In this document: positions 37,410-47,246 of the stretch, piece by piece
How positions within the stretch are numbered: the stretch's first letter is position 1
Layout of the letters: each line of letters begins with the position of its first letter
Source of the DNA: Bryobacterales bacterium
Lineage (GTDB): Bacteria > Acidobacteriota > Terriglobia > Bryobacterales > Bryobacteraceae
Reading direction: 5' to 3'
Assembly (NCBI GenBank): GCA_016789755.1
Contig: JAEUQG010000558.1
Location: 1-53,808 of the forward strand
Length of the DNA stretch: 53,808 nt
Notes under the pieces: generated by a model
The model's input: only the letters and a program-made list of their open reading frames with translations
Told to the model about the DNA's origin: nothing
Database searches by the model: none
Made by a program: the position numbers and the translations under genes

Positions 37410-39877
37410 GGCATGTACACAAATTCGTTGCTATTGAACAGCGCCTGGCAGAAATCGGCCAGGCTCCCCGGGTTGCTCTTCAGAAAGTCCACCGCCGCCG
37501 CGCGTTCCGCTTGCGTGGGCGTCCGCAGATAAGCAAGCTCGAATGCACGGTGCACCTGCTTCGCCGTATCCTGGCCCGCTTCCCGTTCCAGCCGTTGCGC
37601 GAATTGCTGCGCCTGGATGCGCACAAAGCTGTTGTTCATCAGAATCAGCGCTTGCGGAGCGATCGTCGAACGATTGCGGCGCGCGCACGACGTGATGCCG
37701 TCCGGCTTGTCGAAGACATCCAGCATCGGCAGCGGAATCGATCGCTTGCTGTGCACATAAATGCTGCGCCGCCACGTGCTCGGATCGTCGTCCCTCTTCC
37801 CCGGCCAACTCCGCCCCGAACTGCCTTGCCACAACGATGGATCGATGTAGGGATGCACCCCTGGTCCGCCCGCTTTGCTGTCCAGCGTCCCCGAGACGGC
37901 AAGCATCGCGTCGCGAATAATTTCGCCTTCCAGGCGCTGCCGCGGCATGCGCCACAGATAGCGGTTCTCGGGATCGGCTTTCATCGCCGAAGCGACATCG
38001 TCGCTGGCCATCAGATAAGCGTTTGAATTCATCATCGCCCGGTGCATCGCCTTGATGCTCCAGTTGCTCTTCACGAACTCACTCGACAACCATTCGAGCA
38101 ATTCAGGATGCGTCGGCGCTTCGCCCGTCTTGCCGAAGTTGCTCGGCGTGCGCACAATGCCTTCGCCGAAATGATGCTGCCAGATGCGATTCACTATCAC
38201 CCGCACGAACAGCGGATTGTCGGCCGAAGCCAGCCAGTCGGCGAACGCCTTGCGCCGGTGGCTCGATTGCGCGCCCGCCGGCGCCGCGGGGAATGCAGGC
38301 TCCTGGCGCGTGATTACACTCAGCACTCCCGGCTTCATCAGTGAACCCTTCGAATCCGGACTCCCCCGATGCAGGAAGTAGGACGGATCCGCCTCGCGGC
38401 TGTTCTCGCCGATCGCCATCGCCGACGGGATGCGCTCCTTCTTGCGCTCGATCTGCCGGATACGCCGCTGCAGTTGATCGTGCTTCGACCTATCCCCATC
38501 CGTCATGGATGCGATCACATCCGCCTCGGTGAAATTCCGCGTCTTCTCCACTTGGATGACGTTCAGCTTCTGCCCTTCCGTCCGTTTCTCAGGCGGTGTG
38601 CGCAGCGCTTCCTGAATGTAGTCCGGCAACTTCGCGCGTTCCTCCGCCACTTTCCGGTCGCGATACGGCTTGAGTAGCGCTTCCAAATCCCGCTTCAGCG
38701 GGCGCGCCTCTTCTTCGATCTTTGCGTCCGCTTCCTTCTGGCGCCGCAACGCCTCGGCGTCCAGCAGTGGCGCATCGTTCGGCTTGGTGGAGAAGAACAC
38801 CGCCTGCATGCGGTAATAATCCTTCTGCGGAATCGGATCGAACTTGTGATTGTGGCACCGCGCGCAACCGATGGTCATTCCCAGAAACGCATTGCCCGTC
38901 GTGGAGAGAATATCGTCGAGCTCCTCCATGCGCGTGAACTCCGACTTGACGTTGTGCTCCGGGCCATGCCGCAGGAACCCGGTGGCGATCAACGCATCGT
39001 GAGACTGCGGCTCCATCTCATCTCCCGCGATCTGCAGCTTCACGAATTTATCGTAGGGCAGATCCTCGTTGAATGCCTTCACCACCCAGTCGCGATAGCG
39101 CCACGCGTCTGCCCGGTCGCGGTCGTATTCAAAGCCTCCCGAGTCCGCATACCGCACCAGATCCAGCCAGTGCCGCGCCCAGCGCTCCCCATAGTGCGGC
39201 GAGGCCAGAAGCTTCTCCACCAGTTCCGGCCACGCATCCCGGCGCGTGTCCTTGACGAAGGCTTCCACTTCCGCCGGCGTCGGTGGGATGCCGATGAGAT
39301 CGAGATATGCCCTGCGAATGAGGACCCGCTTCGTGGCAGCCGCCGACGGCTTCAAATTCTTCCCGTTCAGAGCCTGCAGCAGAAAGGCGTCGATTTCATT
39401 CCGGATCCACGGGCTCTTCAGCCCCGGAACAGCGGGCCGCACCACAGGACGGAACGACCAGAACTGCCGCTCCTCATCCAGAATCGGCCGCTCTTCCATT
39501 GCCGCCATCGCTTTCTTCGCGTCCGTGGCGTCGGCGATCGGTTCGTCCAGCGGAGCGCCGGTGCCGATCCAACGCCGCAGCACGGTCAGTTGCCAGTCCT
39601 GCAGTTTGCGTCCGGGAGGCATCGCGGGTTGCTCCATGTGCGCCGCGTGGCGGAACAGCCGGCTTTTCTCCGGATCGCTGGGAACCAGCGCCGGACCGTG
39701 CTTTCCTCCCTTCAGCATCGACTCGCGGGAGCGTAAGTCCAGGTCGCCCATCTTCATCGCCGATCCGTGGCAACTCAGACAGTTGGCGGATAATATCTCC
39801 GCCGTCTGGCGCGGCAGGTCCTCGGCATGGAGCGCGGTGGAAATAAGTGCAAAGACACGTATGGCGTTGGCTAACAC
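37406..39877 (-). CDS. PSCyt1-DUF1549-DUF1553 protein with cytochrome c motif
   Basis: An 823-aa exported protein starting at GTG 39877 with a short signal peptide. The N-terminal planctomycete-type cytochrome c domain (about 25-110) has heme motif NCLSCHGSAMKMGDLDLRS. DUF1549 follows (about 150-370: RRAYLDLIGIPPTPAEVEAF, HWLDLVRYADSGGFEYDRDR, IGCARCHNHKFDPIPQKDYY with a second CxxCH), then a charged insert (about 380-500) and DUF1553 (about 540-800: FVRVIVNRIWQHHFGEGIV, RMPRQRLEGEIIRDAMLAV). Role unknown; a redox partner of the DUF1501 enzyme is the usual guess. Translation is coupled to DUF1501 by a 4-base overlap. Confidence 0.93.
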   Translation of the reverse strand: MLANAIRVFALISTALHAEDLPRQTAEILSANCLSCHGSAMKMGDLDLRSRESMLKGGKHGPALVPSDPEKSRLFRHAAHMEQPAMPPGRKLQDWQLTVLRRWIGTGAPLDEPIADATDAKKAMAAMEERPILDEERQFWSFRPVVRPAVPGLKSPWIRNEIDAFLLQALNGKNLKPSAAATKRVLIRRAYLDLIGIPPTPAEVEAFVKDTRRDAWPELVEKLLASPHYGERWARHWLDLVRYADSGGFEYDRDRADAWRYRDWVVKAFNEDLPYDKFVKLQIAGDEMEPQSHDALIATGFLRHGPEHNVKSEFTRMEELDDILSTTGNAFLGMTIGCARCHNHKFDPIPQKDYYRMQAVFFSTKPNDAPLLDAEALRRQKEADAKIEEEARPLKRDLEALLKPYRDRKVAEERAKLPDYIQEALRTPPEKRTEGQKLNVIQVEKTRNFTEADVIASMTDGDRSKHDQLQRRIRQIERKKERIPSAMAIGENSREADPSYFLHRGSPDSKGSLMKPGVLSVITRQEPAFPAAPAGAQSSHRRKAFADWLASADNPLFVRVIVNRIWQHHFGEGIVRTPSNFGKTGEAPTHPELLEWLSSEFVKSNWSIKAMHRAMMNSNAYLMASDDVASAMKADPENRYLWRMPRQRLEGEIIRDAMLAVSGTLDSKAGGPGVHPYIDPSLWQGSSGRSWPGKRDDDPSTWRRSIYVHSKRSIPLPMLDVFDKPDGITSCARRNRSTIAPQALILMNNSFVRIQAQQFAQRLEREAGQDTAKQVHRAFELAYLRTPTQAERAAAVDFLKSNPGSLADFCQALFNSNEFVYMP

Positions 39878-39898
39878 GGTAAGGGTATTTTACAACAG

Positions 39899-42673
39899 CT
39901 AATTTACCGGCTTCGCCATGTACACCGCGTATTCATCCAGTACCGACATCCCCAGAAAATACACCGTGCCGTCGTCGCGGATATCGTAATCGCTCGTGCG
40001 CAGCAGCAGATCGCCATCCGGTGTCAATTCGTTCAGCATGTGCACGTAATGCGTCTTGCCGTCGCGCTTCTTTACCACCAGAACCTGCGTGTTGGTATTG
40101 CACTGCACGAAAATGTCGCCGTTGCGGTTGACTTCGTACACGCCGATAGAATTCGCCGAATGCCCCGTCACCAGCAGATCGCTCACCGCGATCGCTACTT
40201 CCCAATTTCCGTTCCGGTGCCGTGCCAGCGTATTGCCGATCCCCTGCATGCTCACCACCGCATAGATCGCATCGCCGCCGGCCTTCACCTGCGAATAGGC
40301 GGTGATCGTGTTGTTGGCAATCTTCGATTCGCCGGAAGTCAGCACTCTCTGCCACTGGCCGTTCGCATAAAGGAACAACCCGAAGGACGCGTCGCGGAAC
40401 CGCAGCGTCGCCATTACCCGTCCCGTCTCGTCGATGGCTAGATCGCCCCACGAAACCACCGCATTGTCCTCCACCAGCGTCGGATCGCCCGCAAAAACAT
40501 TATTCGTGAGAATTGTTTTGTGCTCCCCGTTGCGCGTCAGGATCAGCCGCGTGTCGCCCCGGTTCGTGCTCGCCTGCCACAGCAGATCTCCACCGCTGTT
40601 GCCTCGCACCAGTTGCGCTGCGTTCGCCGTCGTCCCCGTGGCGAGCGTCAACCCGGCGCGATAAAGAAAATCGCCTTCATTGCTCTTCAACCGGTACATT
40701 CCCACGCCGCTGGTGGGCGTCACAAACAGATCTCCTCCCGGTACCTTCTGCGTGTTGCTCGTGTCCGATCCCGTGTACAGCGCCGTCATGTTGTAGCGCT
40801 CTCCAATCACGTAGGTCGGCTTTAACCCGTCTTCGGAAGACTCGAACACACTCGAACCGCGTCCGCCCAGCAGCACATGATGCGGTCCGCTCCGCGCGCC
40901 CGGCAGCGTGTTGATCAGATTGATCGGCGCCGAAACATCCACCGGATCGCCGGCCTGCATCAGCGGCACAGCCTCCTGGCCCGCGCGAATGGAAAAGATC
41001 TCCATAGGACTGTCCTGCGTGCGGGCGAGAATCGTCGTCTCGCCGGAACCATCCATGGTCGCGTAATCGATCTGCGGAACCGTCTTGCCCCGCAACCGGC
41101 TGGCGTTGCTGTTTTGCAGGAACACCGCCGTCGTGTCGTTCTCTTTCCAGATCGTGACGCCGTATCCCTTGCCCCCATCCCCCAGAAACAGCACGCCCAC
41201 TTCCGGATGGATGCGATACACGTTGCTGTAGCTGCGCAAGGCAAGTGTCGAGACCGGGGCGCTGAGGTTCTTCAGCGAATAGCGCAGCATGTGCGTCTGA
41301 TTGTTCGCCAGCACCACAACCGCAATTAGATCCCCGTCGTTGCCCAAGTAAAACGGATTGCCCGGAAATCGAGCCACCGTCGAACCAAGCAGCGCATCCC
41401 CCACCGCCAACACCTTGCGCGGCTGATCGTACTCCCGTACATACAACGCGCGCGCTGTCCCCGATGTCGCCGAAAAGAACACCGCGCCGTTGCCCGCAAT
41501 CCCGAAATCCCCATCGATGGTGAACGGCGATGGCAAGCCGGGAAGCGTCTCCCGCGTCGACACAATCTCATCCGGGAAACCGCGCTGCGGCACACGGAAG
41601 ATGGCTCGATACGTCGTGCCCGCGTTGGCAATCCGGTAGTTTACTGCCATCGCGAAATCCCCGTTGTCGTTGAGGCTGTTGCGCGTAATCGCAGGGCTCG
41701 ACAGGCTCTCTGTCCCGGGCAGCGGCATCGGATCCAGGAAGACCGGATCGGCATCCTCACCGTTAATCCGATAAAGAACGTTGCCGCTGAACAGCACGTT
41801 CGTCATCGCCAGCACTGTGCCTCGATTGTTCAGCGCCAGCGTCGGGAACTCGTACACCGACGTTTGCCCCGCTGGCCCCGGCATGCCGCCCCAGGCGATC
41901 AGCCGCGTGCTGCGGCCGTCCATCAACAACGGGCCGTTTGCCGTCCCGTTGAGAACGGCATTGAACAGCACCTGACCCTGATCGTTCCCCAACAGCGGTA
42001 CGATCTTCGCCCGCAGCCGCATCGGCCCTCGCTGCATCTCCGCATTCCCGAACAGCTTCCGCAACCGGTACGTCGCCGGCGGCCGGATGGCCAGCGTCGC
42101 GATCGCCTGCGCCTGCCGTTCAAACCCCGGCACCGACGTGTTGTAGTTGATCGTCGCCCGCACCAGCACATTGCCCGTAGCCACGGTTGAAAGCATTCCC
42201 GCGCTCGTCACCGACGAAGTGTTCGTGGTGAATCCATTGCCGCTCGATGTGGACCACGTAAACGCCACCCCGCTCAGCGGCTGATCGTTCTTGTCGTAAG
42301 CCACGGCCTGGAATTGCAGCCGTTCACCGACCGTCAGCGTCGCATTCGAAGGCGAAATGCTCACCCGCTTGGGCAATATCTGCACCAGCGTCGTACTGGC
42401 CACTCCACCCACGCGCGCCGTAACGGTGACCAAACCCAGCGTCCGCGCGGTCAGCGCTCCGTTGCTTTCCACCGTCGCCAGATTCGTGTTGTTCACTGAC
42501 CATAAAGCGATGTCGTTGGGACGTTCCACCCCATTCGCATCGCGCACGACAGCCTTCAATTCCACACGCTCCCCCGCCAGCAACCGCAGCGATGGAGTGA
42601 GAATCTGCACGGTGGCGGCGGGTCCTTGCGCGAACGCCGCGCCGGCGGTCAACAACAGCAGTGCCAGTTTCAC
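39899..42673 (-). CDS. Secreted Ig-like (BIG2) plus propeller-type surface protein
   Basis: From GTG 42673 (CGGAGG upstream, one base after the previous stop) the product is 924 aa with a signal peptide (VKLALLLLTAGAAFAQ). Two Ig-like BIG2-type domains come first (about 17-100 and 100-190: LATVESNGALTARTLGLVTV, VTSAGMLSTVATGNVLVRAT). The rest has recurring short units such as NDNGDFAMAVNYR, IAGNGAVFFSAT, YLGNDGDLIAVVV, ALNNRGTVLAMT and IRDDGTVYFLGM, as in exported propeller proteins that follow the pattern 'NxxGxVxF'. No enzymatic motif is seen. It may be a surface-binding partner of the DUF1501 pair upstream and downstream. Confidence 0.78.
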   Translation of the reverse strand: MKLALLLLTAGAAFAQGPAATVQILTPSLRLLAGERVELKAVVRDANGVERPNDIALWSVNNTNLATVESNGALTARTLGLVTVTARVGGVASTTLVQILPKRVSISPSNATLTVGERLQFQAVAYDKNDQPLSGVAFTWSTSSGNGFTTNTSSVTSAGMLSTVATGNVLVRATINYNTSVPGFERQAQAIATLAIRPPATYRLRKLFGNAEMQRGPMRLRAKIVPLLGNDQGQVLFNAVLNGTANGPLLMDGRSTRLIAWGGMPGPAGQTSVYEFPTLALNNRGTVLAMTNVLFSGNVLYRINGEDADPVFLDPMPLPGTESLSSPAITRNSLNDNGDFAMAVNYRIANAGTTYRAIFRVPQRGFPDEIVSTRETLPGLPSPFTIDGDFGIAGNGAVFFSATSGTARALYVREYDQPRKVLAVGDALLGSTVARFPGNPFYLGNDGDLIAVVVLANNQTHMLRYSLKNLSAPVSTLALRSYSNVYRIHPEVGVLFLGDGGKGYGVTIWKENDTTAVFLQNSNASRLRGKTVPQIDYATMDGSGETTILARTQDSPMEIFSIRAGQEAVPLMQAGDPVDVSAPINLINTLPGARSGPHHVLLGGRGSSVFESSEDGLKPTYVIGERYNMTALYTGSDTSNTQKVPGGDLFVTPTSGVGMYRLKSNEGDFLYRAGLTLATGTTANAAQLVRGNSGGDLLWQASTNRGDTRLILTRNGEHKTILTNNVFAGDPTLVEDNAVVSWGDLAIDETGRVMATLRFRDASFGLFLYANGQWQRVLTSGESKIANNTITAYSQVKAGGDAIYAVVSMQGIGNTLARHRNGNWEVAIAVSDLLVTGHSANSIGVYEVNRNGDIFVQCNTNTQVLVVKKRDGKTHYVHMLNELTPDGDLLLRTSDYDIRDDGTVYFLGMSVLDEYAVYMAKPVN

Positions 42674-42674
42674 A

Positions 42675-44024
42675 TCAGCCTCCGAACACTTCATCCACCG
42701 GTGTATACGTGCCTTCCGACGCATACTGCACATACTCGAACTTGCGCCGCGAAGGCGTGTCCGTGATCCCTTTCGTCCAATCGATGCCTAGCGCCGAATA
42801 CAACGTGCACGCCACATCCTCGGTGTAGATGGCGCGATCGCCTTTCCACCCCGGAGTCACAATCGTGGCCCCATCCGGGCTCTGCTCGCCGATGATCTGC
42901 CCGCCCTTGACCCCGCCACCCAATAGCGCCGCGCACATCGCGTTCTTGTGATGATCGCGCCCGCCCCGCGCATTCAAAGCTCCCGGTGTCCGTCCGAACT
43001 CGCCCATCATGCAAACGATGGTCCGCTGGAAATCGCCCGATGCTTTCAAATCCTCCACCAACGCGCCTACCGCGCGGTCGAGCTGATTCGTGAGCTGGTA
43101 CATGTTGCCCGCGTAGCTCGTGTCGAACTGCTGCTGGTGCGTGTCCCAGCCGCCCATCATCGTGTTGATGAACACCGCCCCGTTCCGCGCGCGCACAGCG
43201 TTGCGGGCTACAATCAACGACCGCCCGATGTTCGTATTCCCGTAGCGCCCTTCGTCGTCGGCCGTGTAGCGGAACACCCCCGCAATGGCCTCGTTGTACA
43301 TCATCTGCTTCGCCGATCCGTAGAAGCTCGAATAGGCCGCCATTCCCGGATCGAAGGGATTCTCCCGCAACGGCGCATCCAGCGCATCCAGCATCTGAAA
43401 CTTGCGCTCGAATCGCGCCTGGCTCTGCGTCCCGTAGTAGTTGTGTTCCAGCGTCGAAAGCCCCGTACGCGCCGGTGTGGGCATCATCGGAGCCACTCTT
43501 CCGCCCAGAAACGCCGCCCCTTGCATCCCGCTGCTGTAGAACGCCAGAAACGGAGGCAGCGGCTGCGCCGGATTCCCCAACTCGCGCGAAACCACCGCCC
43601 CAATGTGCGGCGTCTCCTGCGCAAATGCCGGATTCGACGGATGCGCCGTCTGTACGTAAAACTGCCCGCGCTCGTGCGCCGCTTCCCAACTCACCAGGCT
43701 GCGCAGAATGCAAAGATCGCTCGTGATCTTCGACAGGTTGGGAAAAAACGCCTTCGACAAAACAATCCCACCCGGATACTGCTGCAGATCCGCATCGGGC
43801 GGATTCCACGGCCCGTCCTTCGGCGTGAACGTGTCCAGGTGGCTGGGCGCCCCCGTGAGATTGATAAAGATACACGCCGTCGCTGTCTTCCGCGGCGCCG
43901 CCGCACGCCCCACTACTTCCGCATCGCCATGCACCTTCAATAGGTGAAATCCCGCCGTCGACGCCGCCCCCAACAGAAAGTGACGCCGGCTTGCCTGTCC
44001 ATGATTGCCGCAATCGTTACGCAT
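42675..44024 (-). CDS. Tat-exported DUF1501 protein, copy 2
   Basis: From ATG 44024 (AAGGAGACGACCAAC upstream) the protein is 449 aa; the open frame runs on to 44579 only as a shadow of the upstream gene. A Tat leader (ASRRHFLLGAASTAGFHLL) precedes DUF1501 features: ACIFINLTGAPSHLDTFTPK, DLCILRSLVSWEAAHERGQF, NTMMGGWDTHQQQFDTSY, CMMGEFGRTPGALNARGGRD and NAMCAALLGGGVKGGQIIG. It diverges strongly from the copy at 35985 and pairs with the DUF1549-type gene directly upstream. Enzymatic activity is unknown. Confidence 0.92.
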   Translation of the reverse strand: MRNDCGNHGQASRRHFLLGAASTAGFHLLKVHGDAEVVGRAAAPRKTATACIFINLTGAPSHLDTFTPKDGPWNPPDADLQQYPGGIVLSKAFFPNLSKITSDLCILRSLVSWEAAHERGQFYVQTAHPSNPAFAQETPHIGAVVSRELGNPAQPLPPFLAFYSSGMQGAAFLGGRVAPMMPTPARTGLSTLEHNYYGTQSQARFERKFQMLDALDAPLRENPFDPGMAAYSSFYGSAKQMMYNEAIAGVFRYTADDEGRYGNTNIGRSLIVARNAVRARNGAVFINTMMGGWDTHQQQFDTSYAGNMYQLTNQLDRAVGALVEDLKASGDFQRTIVCMMGEFGRTPGALNARGGRDHHKNAMCAALLGGGVKGGQIIGEQSPDGATIVTPGWKGDRAIYTEDVACTLYSALGIDWTKGITDTPSRRKFEYVQYASEGTYTPVDEVFGG

Positions 44025-44044
44025 GTTGGTCGTCTCCTTCTGCC

Positions 44045-45868
44045 TCAGTAATTGAAGATGAAATCCAGCTTGTTCAGCAATGCCCACTGCAAATCGCTGA
44101 TCCAATCGAGCCGTGTCCCCTGCTTCAGGCGAAGCACCGTCGCCAACTCCTGATCGCTGGGATACCGCGTCAGCGTGGCCAGAAACATCTCCCGCACCAC
44201 CTCTTCGTCGCTCATCCGGGATTGCGCCAGCCGCCCCGGCCGGTTCGTCGGGCTGTTCGGATTCGAGGCGAACGAACGCAGCACCGTCTGCCCGCCGTTC
44301 ATGTTGTACAGCAACTGCAGAATGTTCGGCTGCGGATCGCGCCGGTTGTTCCACCAGTCGCCCCGCCCGAACGTGTTCAGAAACTCCAGGATCAGCGAAT
44401 CGCTCCGCGGTTCCGTCGGGTCGGGAAGCTGATTCGCATACAACAGCGGCTCCTCGAAGCCCGGAACAAACATCGGCGTTTCTGTTTGCGTGGAAATCGT
44501 CAGCGCGTCGAACAGCTCCTCGGCCGCCAGCCGCCGCGGAATGTGCTTGGCGAAGTAGCGCGTGTAAGCCGGATCCCATTTGCCTTCATACTTGCTCGAA
44601 AGCTGATAGGCGCTCGAATTCACCAGCAGCCGTAGCATGCTCTTGATGCTGTAATTGTTTGCAATGAAGTGATCCGCCAGTTGCTCCAACAGCTCCGGAT
44701 GCGTCACCTGCAGCGCCCACGGCGCCGGCGGCGGATTCTTCGCGTCCACGCGCGACAGGTCCCATGCATCCGGCGGATCCACAAGCCCGTAATTGAACAG
44801 GTAGGCCCACATATAGTTCACGGTGGCCTTGGCGAACTGCCGGTTTCCCGTCACGATCCGTGCGAATTCCTGCCGCCATTCCCCGTTCTGCGGCTCTTCG
44901 CCGCCAAGAATGAACCGCGGCTCATACGGCCCGCCCGCGCGCGGCGGCCGCGGTCCAGGAGATCCCACATTCACGCTCGACGTGTACCCGCCCGCATCCC
45001 GGTCCGTGAAGTAAAACCGCAGCCTCTGATTAAACGCATCCGTCGAGATGCGCGTCATGTTCATCCGCGAAAAGAAAGCCGACGTGCGCCAGAACTCCTC
45101 CCGCGTCCGCCGCGAAAGCCAGAGATTGATCTGCTCCAGATGCGCCCGCCCGCCATGACACGAAATGCACTCCGTCTTGAACCCCAGCATGCGCACCGTG
45201 ACACGGTCCGTCAGCGTGTCCCAAGTGTCCTGAATCGGATCGCCTTCCTGCCACCCGCGCGAGAGAAAGTTCGCCGGCGCCACCATGTCCGCATCCCCGC
45301 TCGCTGTAATCATCTCGCTCGCCACTTTGTTGAACGGCAGATCGCGCGCCACGAAATCCCGCAGGAACTTGTTGAACAGCCCCCGCCCAGTCAGCCCGAT
45401 ATAGCTGTAATATGCGCTGGTCACCTCGAACTTGTTGGCGAAGTACAGCGTGAACTGGTCCGTGTACCCCGCCGACCCCAGCAGTCTCTCAATCAGCTTC
45501 CCGCGCTTGGCCGCGTCGCTGTCGTTGAAGAATGCCGTCGCCTCTTCCGGTGTCGGAATGCGTCCCGTAAGGTCGATCGTCACCCGCCGCAGAAACTCGG
45601 CGTCGGTTGTCAGGGCCGCCGGAGCCACCCCGTCCGTCTCCATCTTCCCGAAAATCTGATCGTCGACGAAGTTGTTGCGCTTCGTGGCGCTCCGCAGCGC
45701 TTTCTTGCCCGCACGCATTGCGAACTGCTGGAAATCGCGTTCCAGTTCCAACTGCGTTTGCAATTCGGTGCGCTCCGTCGCGGGATACCGTGGACACCCA
45801 GGGTCCGACGCTGCAAGGACACCCATCCCTAGCACCGCCGCCAAAGTGGCGAAGGCGAGACTCTTCAT
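44045..45868 (-). CDS. DUF1549/DUF1553-type exported protein without N-terminal cytochrome domain
   Basis: A 607-aa protein with a signal peptide (MKSLAFATLAAVLGMGVLAA). DUF1549 features (about 85-280) are LRRVTIDLTGRIPTPEEATA, FFNDSDAAKRGKLIERLLGS and ECISCHGGRAHLEQINLWLS, holding its only heme-type CxxCH. DUF1553 features (about 340-600) are RIVTGNRQFAKATVNYMWAY, PPDAWDLSRVDAKNPP, LLRLLVNSSAYQLSSKYEG and RRLAAEELFDALT. Unlike the gene at 37406 it lacks the PSCyt1 domain and has a shorter body. It precedes DUF1501 copy 2 by 20 bases. Confidence 0.9.
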   Translation of the reverse strand: MKSLAFATLAAVLGMGVLAASDPGCPRYPATERTELQTQLELERDFQQFAMRAGKKALRSATKRNNFVDDQIFGKMETDGVAPAALTTDAEFLRRVTIDLTGRIPTPEEATAFFNDSDAAKRGKLIERLLGSAGYTDQFTLYFANKFEVTSAYYSYIGLTGRGLFNKFLRDFVARDLPFNKVASEMITASGDADMVAPANFLSRGWQEGDPIQDTWDTLTDRVTVRMLGFKTECISCHGGRAHLEQINLWLSRRTREEFWRTSAFFSRMNMTRISTDAFNQRLRFYFTDRDAGGYTSSVNVGSPGPRPPRAGGPYEPRFILGGEEPQNGEWRQEFARIVTGNRQFAKATVNYMWAYLFNYGLVDPPDAWDLSRVDAKNPPPAPWALQVTHPELLEQLADHFIANNYSIKSMLRLLVNSSAYQLSSKYEGKWDPAYTRYFAKHIPRRLAAEELFDALTISTQTETPMFVPGFEEPLLYANQLPDPTEPRSDSLILEFLNTFGRGDWWNNRRDPQPNILQLLYNMNGGQTVLRSFASNPNSPTNRPGRLAQSRMSDEEVVREMFLATLTRYPSDQELATVLRLKQGTRLDWISDLQWALLNKLDFIFNY

Positions 45869-45885
45869 GCAACCTCCGATACGAC

Positions 45886-47160
45886 TTACTTGCCGGCCAA
45901 ACCGACTACCTGAAATCGATAGTTGGTGTAGGTTAACATTTTACCCCGAAGCCAAAGCACCGGCGGCCCACCCCTCACAATGGGGCAAATTGGTCTTATA
46001 TTGTCTTCGCTCGAATCCTTTGTCACTGCTGTCCATGTCCATTTCGCCCCGCCGTCTTTCGTCACCCCAAGGTAGATTTCATAATGCGGCAGCGCCGTGC
46101 CCGACACCGGGTCGGCGTTCGTGGAAATGTAGACACGATCGGTGTCTTTCGGATCCAAGGCCACGTTTCCTGTGTAATCGTCTTCGCCTTTGTACAGCCG
46201 CGATCCTGCATGCGCAATCTCGTTCTCCCGCCATTTCCCGCCCGCCCATCGCGCGTAATGATACCGGTGATCGGAACCGCTCGGGTCCCGCTGTTCGGAG
46301 AATACCAGCACCGGATTGCCCTTCCCGTCCAGGTGAAGATCGCTGATCCATGCCACATTCTTCGGCCCGCCTTTGTAAACCAGCGTTCCCTCTTCCGGCG
46401 TTTGCAGCCCTTCCTTTAATGCACGGATCGGCTTTCCGTCCGAGCGGTGCAGCATCCCGTTGCGATAGTAGATGTGATAAATGCTGTTGTCGAAATCGCG
46501 CGGATGCCCATCCGTGTAGGCGATATGCACCGTGTCCCGCCCGTTGGAGGCGTACTTCACATACGGACGGTGCCGGAACTGGGTGGGCACATTGATAAAA
46601 ACATTTCCCGCCGTCCATGTTTCCCCCAAATCTTCGCTGTAAGCATAGGACGGCTTGAACGAATTGTGGATGCCGCGAAAGAAATTGTAGATCCGCTTCT
46701 CCATCGGTAGATAATGCGGGTTGGAATAGGTGACTTTGGACGTAGCGCTCGGCACGAAGATCCGCTCTTCCCCCCATTGCCCGGGATTCTTGGGCTCCGA
46801 AACACGGTAGTAAATCTTCTCGTCCACGCCATGTTTGGCGTACATCGCAAGGACGCGCCCATCCGGGCGAAGCAGGAATGCCGGCGAGTTGTGGTCGTCC
46901 ATCCAGCGCCGCTGCTCCTCCGCAGTATCGGGCTTGTGCAGCACGAATACCTTCGCCTCGCCACTCTTCAAGTCGTAGGTAACCGCTTCCACGTTCCCTT
47001 TGCGGCCCGAAGCCACCACGCCGAAAATCAGCTTTCCGCCGCTGACGATCGCTCTTTCATCCTCAAACCAGCACCATCCCCCGTCGTCGTGAAATACGCG
47101 GACAGAGGGCGCCGGAGCCGCCGGCACTAAGCCGCTCATTAACAGTACGGGCAACAACAT
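45886..47160 (-). CDS. Secreted BNR_4-type beta-propeller protein
   Basis: From ATG 47160 (AAAGGAAG about ten bases upstream) the product is 424 aa with a signal peptide (MLLPVLLMSGLVPAAPA); the frame extends to 47250 without reason. Early WCWFEDERAIVSGGKLIFG and RWMDDHNSPAFLLRPDGRVL, then AMYAKHGVDEKIYY, fit the BNR_4 family, whose seven-bladed propellers include ulvan lyases and GH145 rhamnosidases; the DHN and KHG histidines sit where those enzymes have active-site histidines. Other blades show AYSEDLGETWTAG and WISDLHLDGKGNPVLVFSEQ. A polysaccharide-cleaving role is inferred, not shown. It is the first gene of the six-gene minus run. Confidence 0.8.
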   Translation of the reverse strand: MLLPVLLMSGLVPAAPAPSVRVFHDDGGWCWFEDERAIVSGGKLIFGVVASGRKGNVEAVTYDLKSGEAKVFVLHKPDTAEEQRRWMDDHNSPAFLLRPDGRVLAMYAKHGVDEKIYYRVSEPKNPGQWGEERIFVPSATSKVTYSNPHYLPMEKRIYNFFRGIHNSFKPSYAYSEDLGETWTAGNVFINVPTQFRHRPYVKYASNGRDTVHIAYTDGHPRDFDNSIYHIYYRNGMLHRSDGKPIRALKEGLQTPEEGTLVYKGGPKNVAWISDLHLDGKGNPVLVFSEQRDPSGSDHRYHYARWAGGKWRENEIAHAGSRLYKGEDDYTGNVALDPKDTDRVYISTNADPVSGTALPHYEIYLGVTKDGGAKWTWTAVTKDSSEDNIRPICPIVRGGPPVLWLRGKMLTYTNYRFQVVGLAGK

Positions 47161-47246
47161 GAGCTTGCGCTTCCTTTCGCGCCGCCATCGCCTTATTCCA
47201 CCCTCGTCAGCCTTACTTATCAGATTGCCAGCGCCCCGCTGTCTGG

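Noticed and set aside
42675..44579. Longer version of DUF1501 copy 2 starting at 44579
   Set aside because: The extra 185 residues are a shadow of the upstream gene; ATG 44024 has a strong ribosome site and begins the Tat leader.
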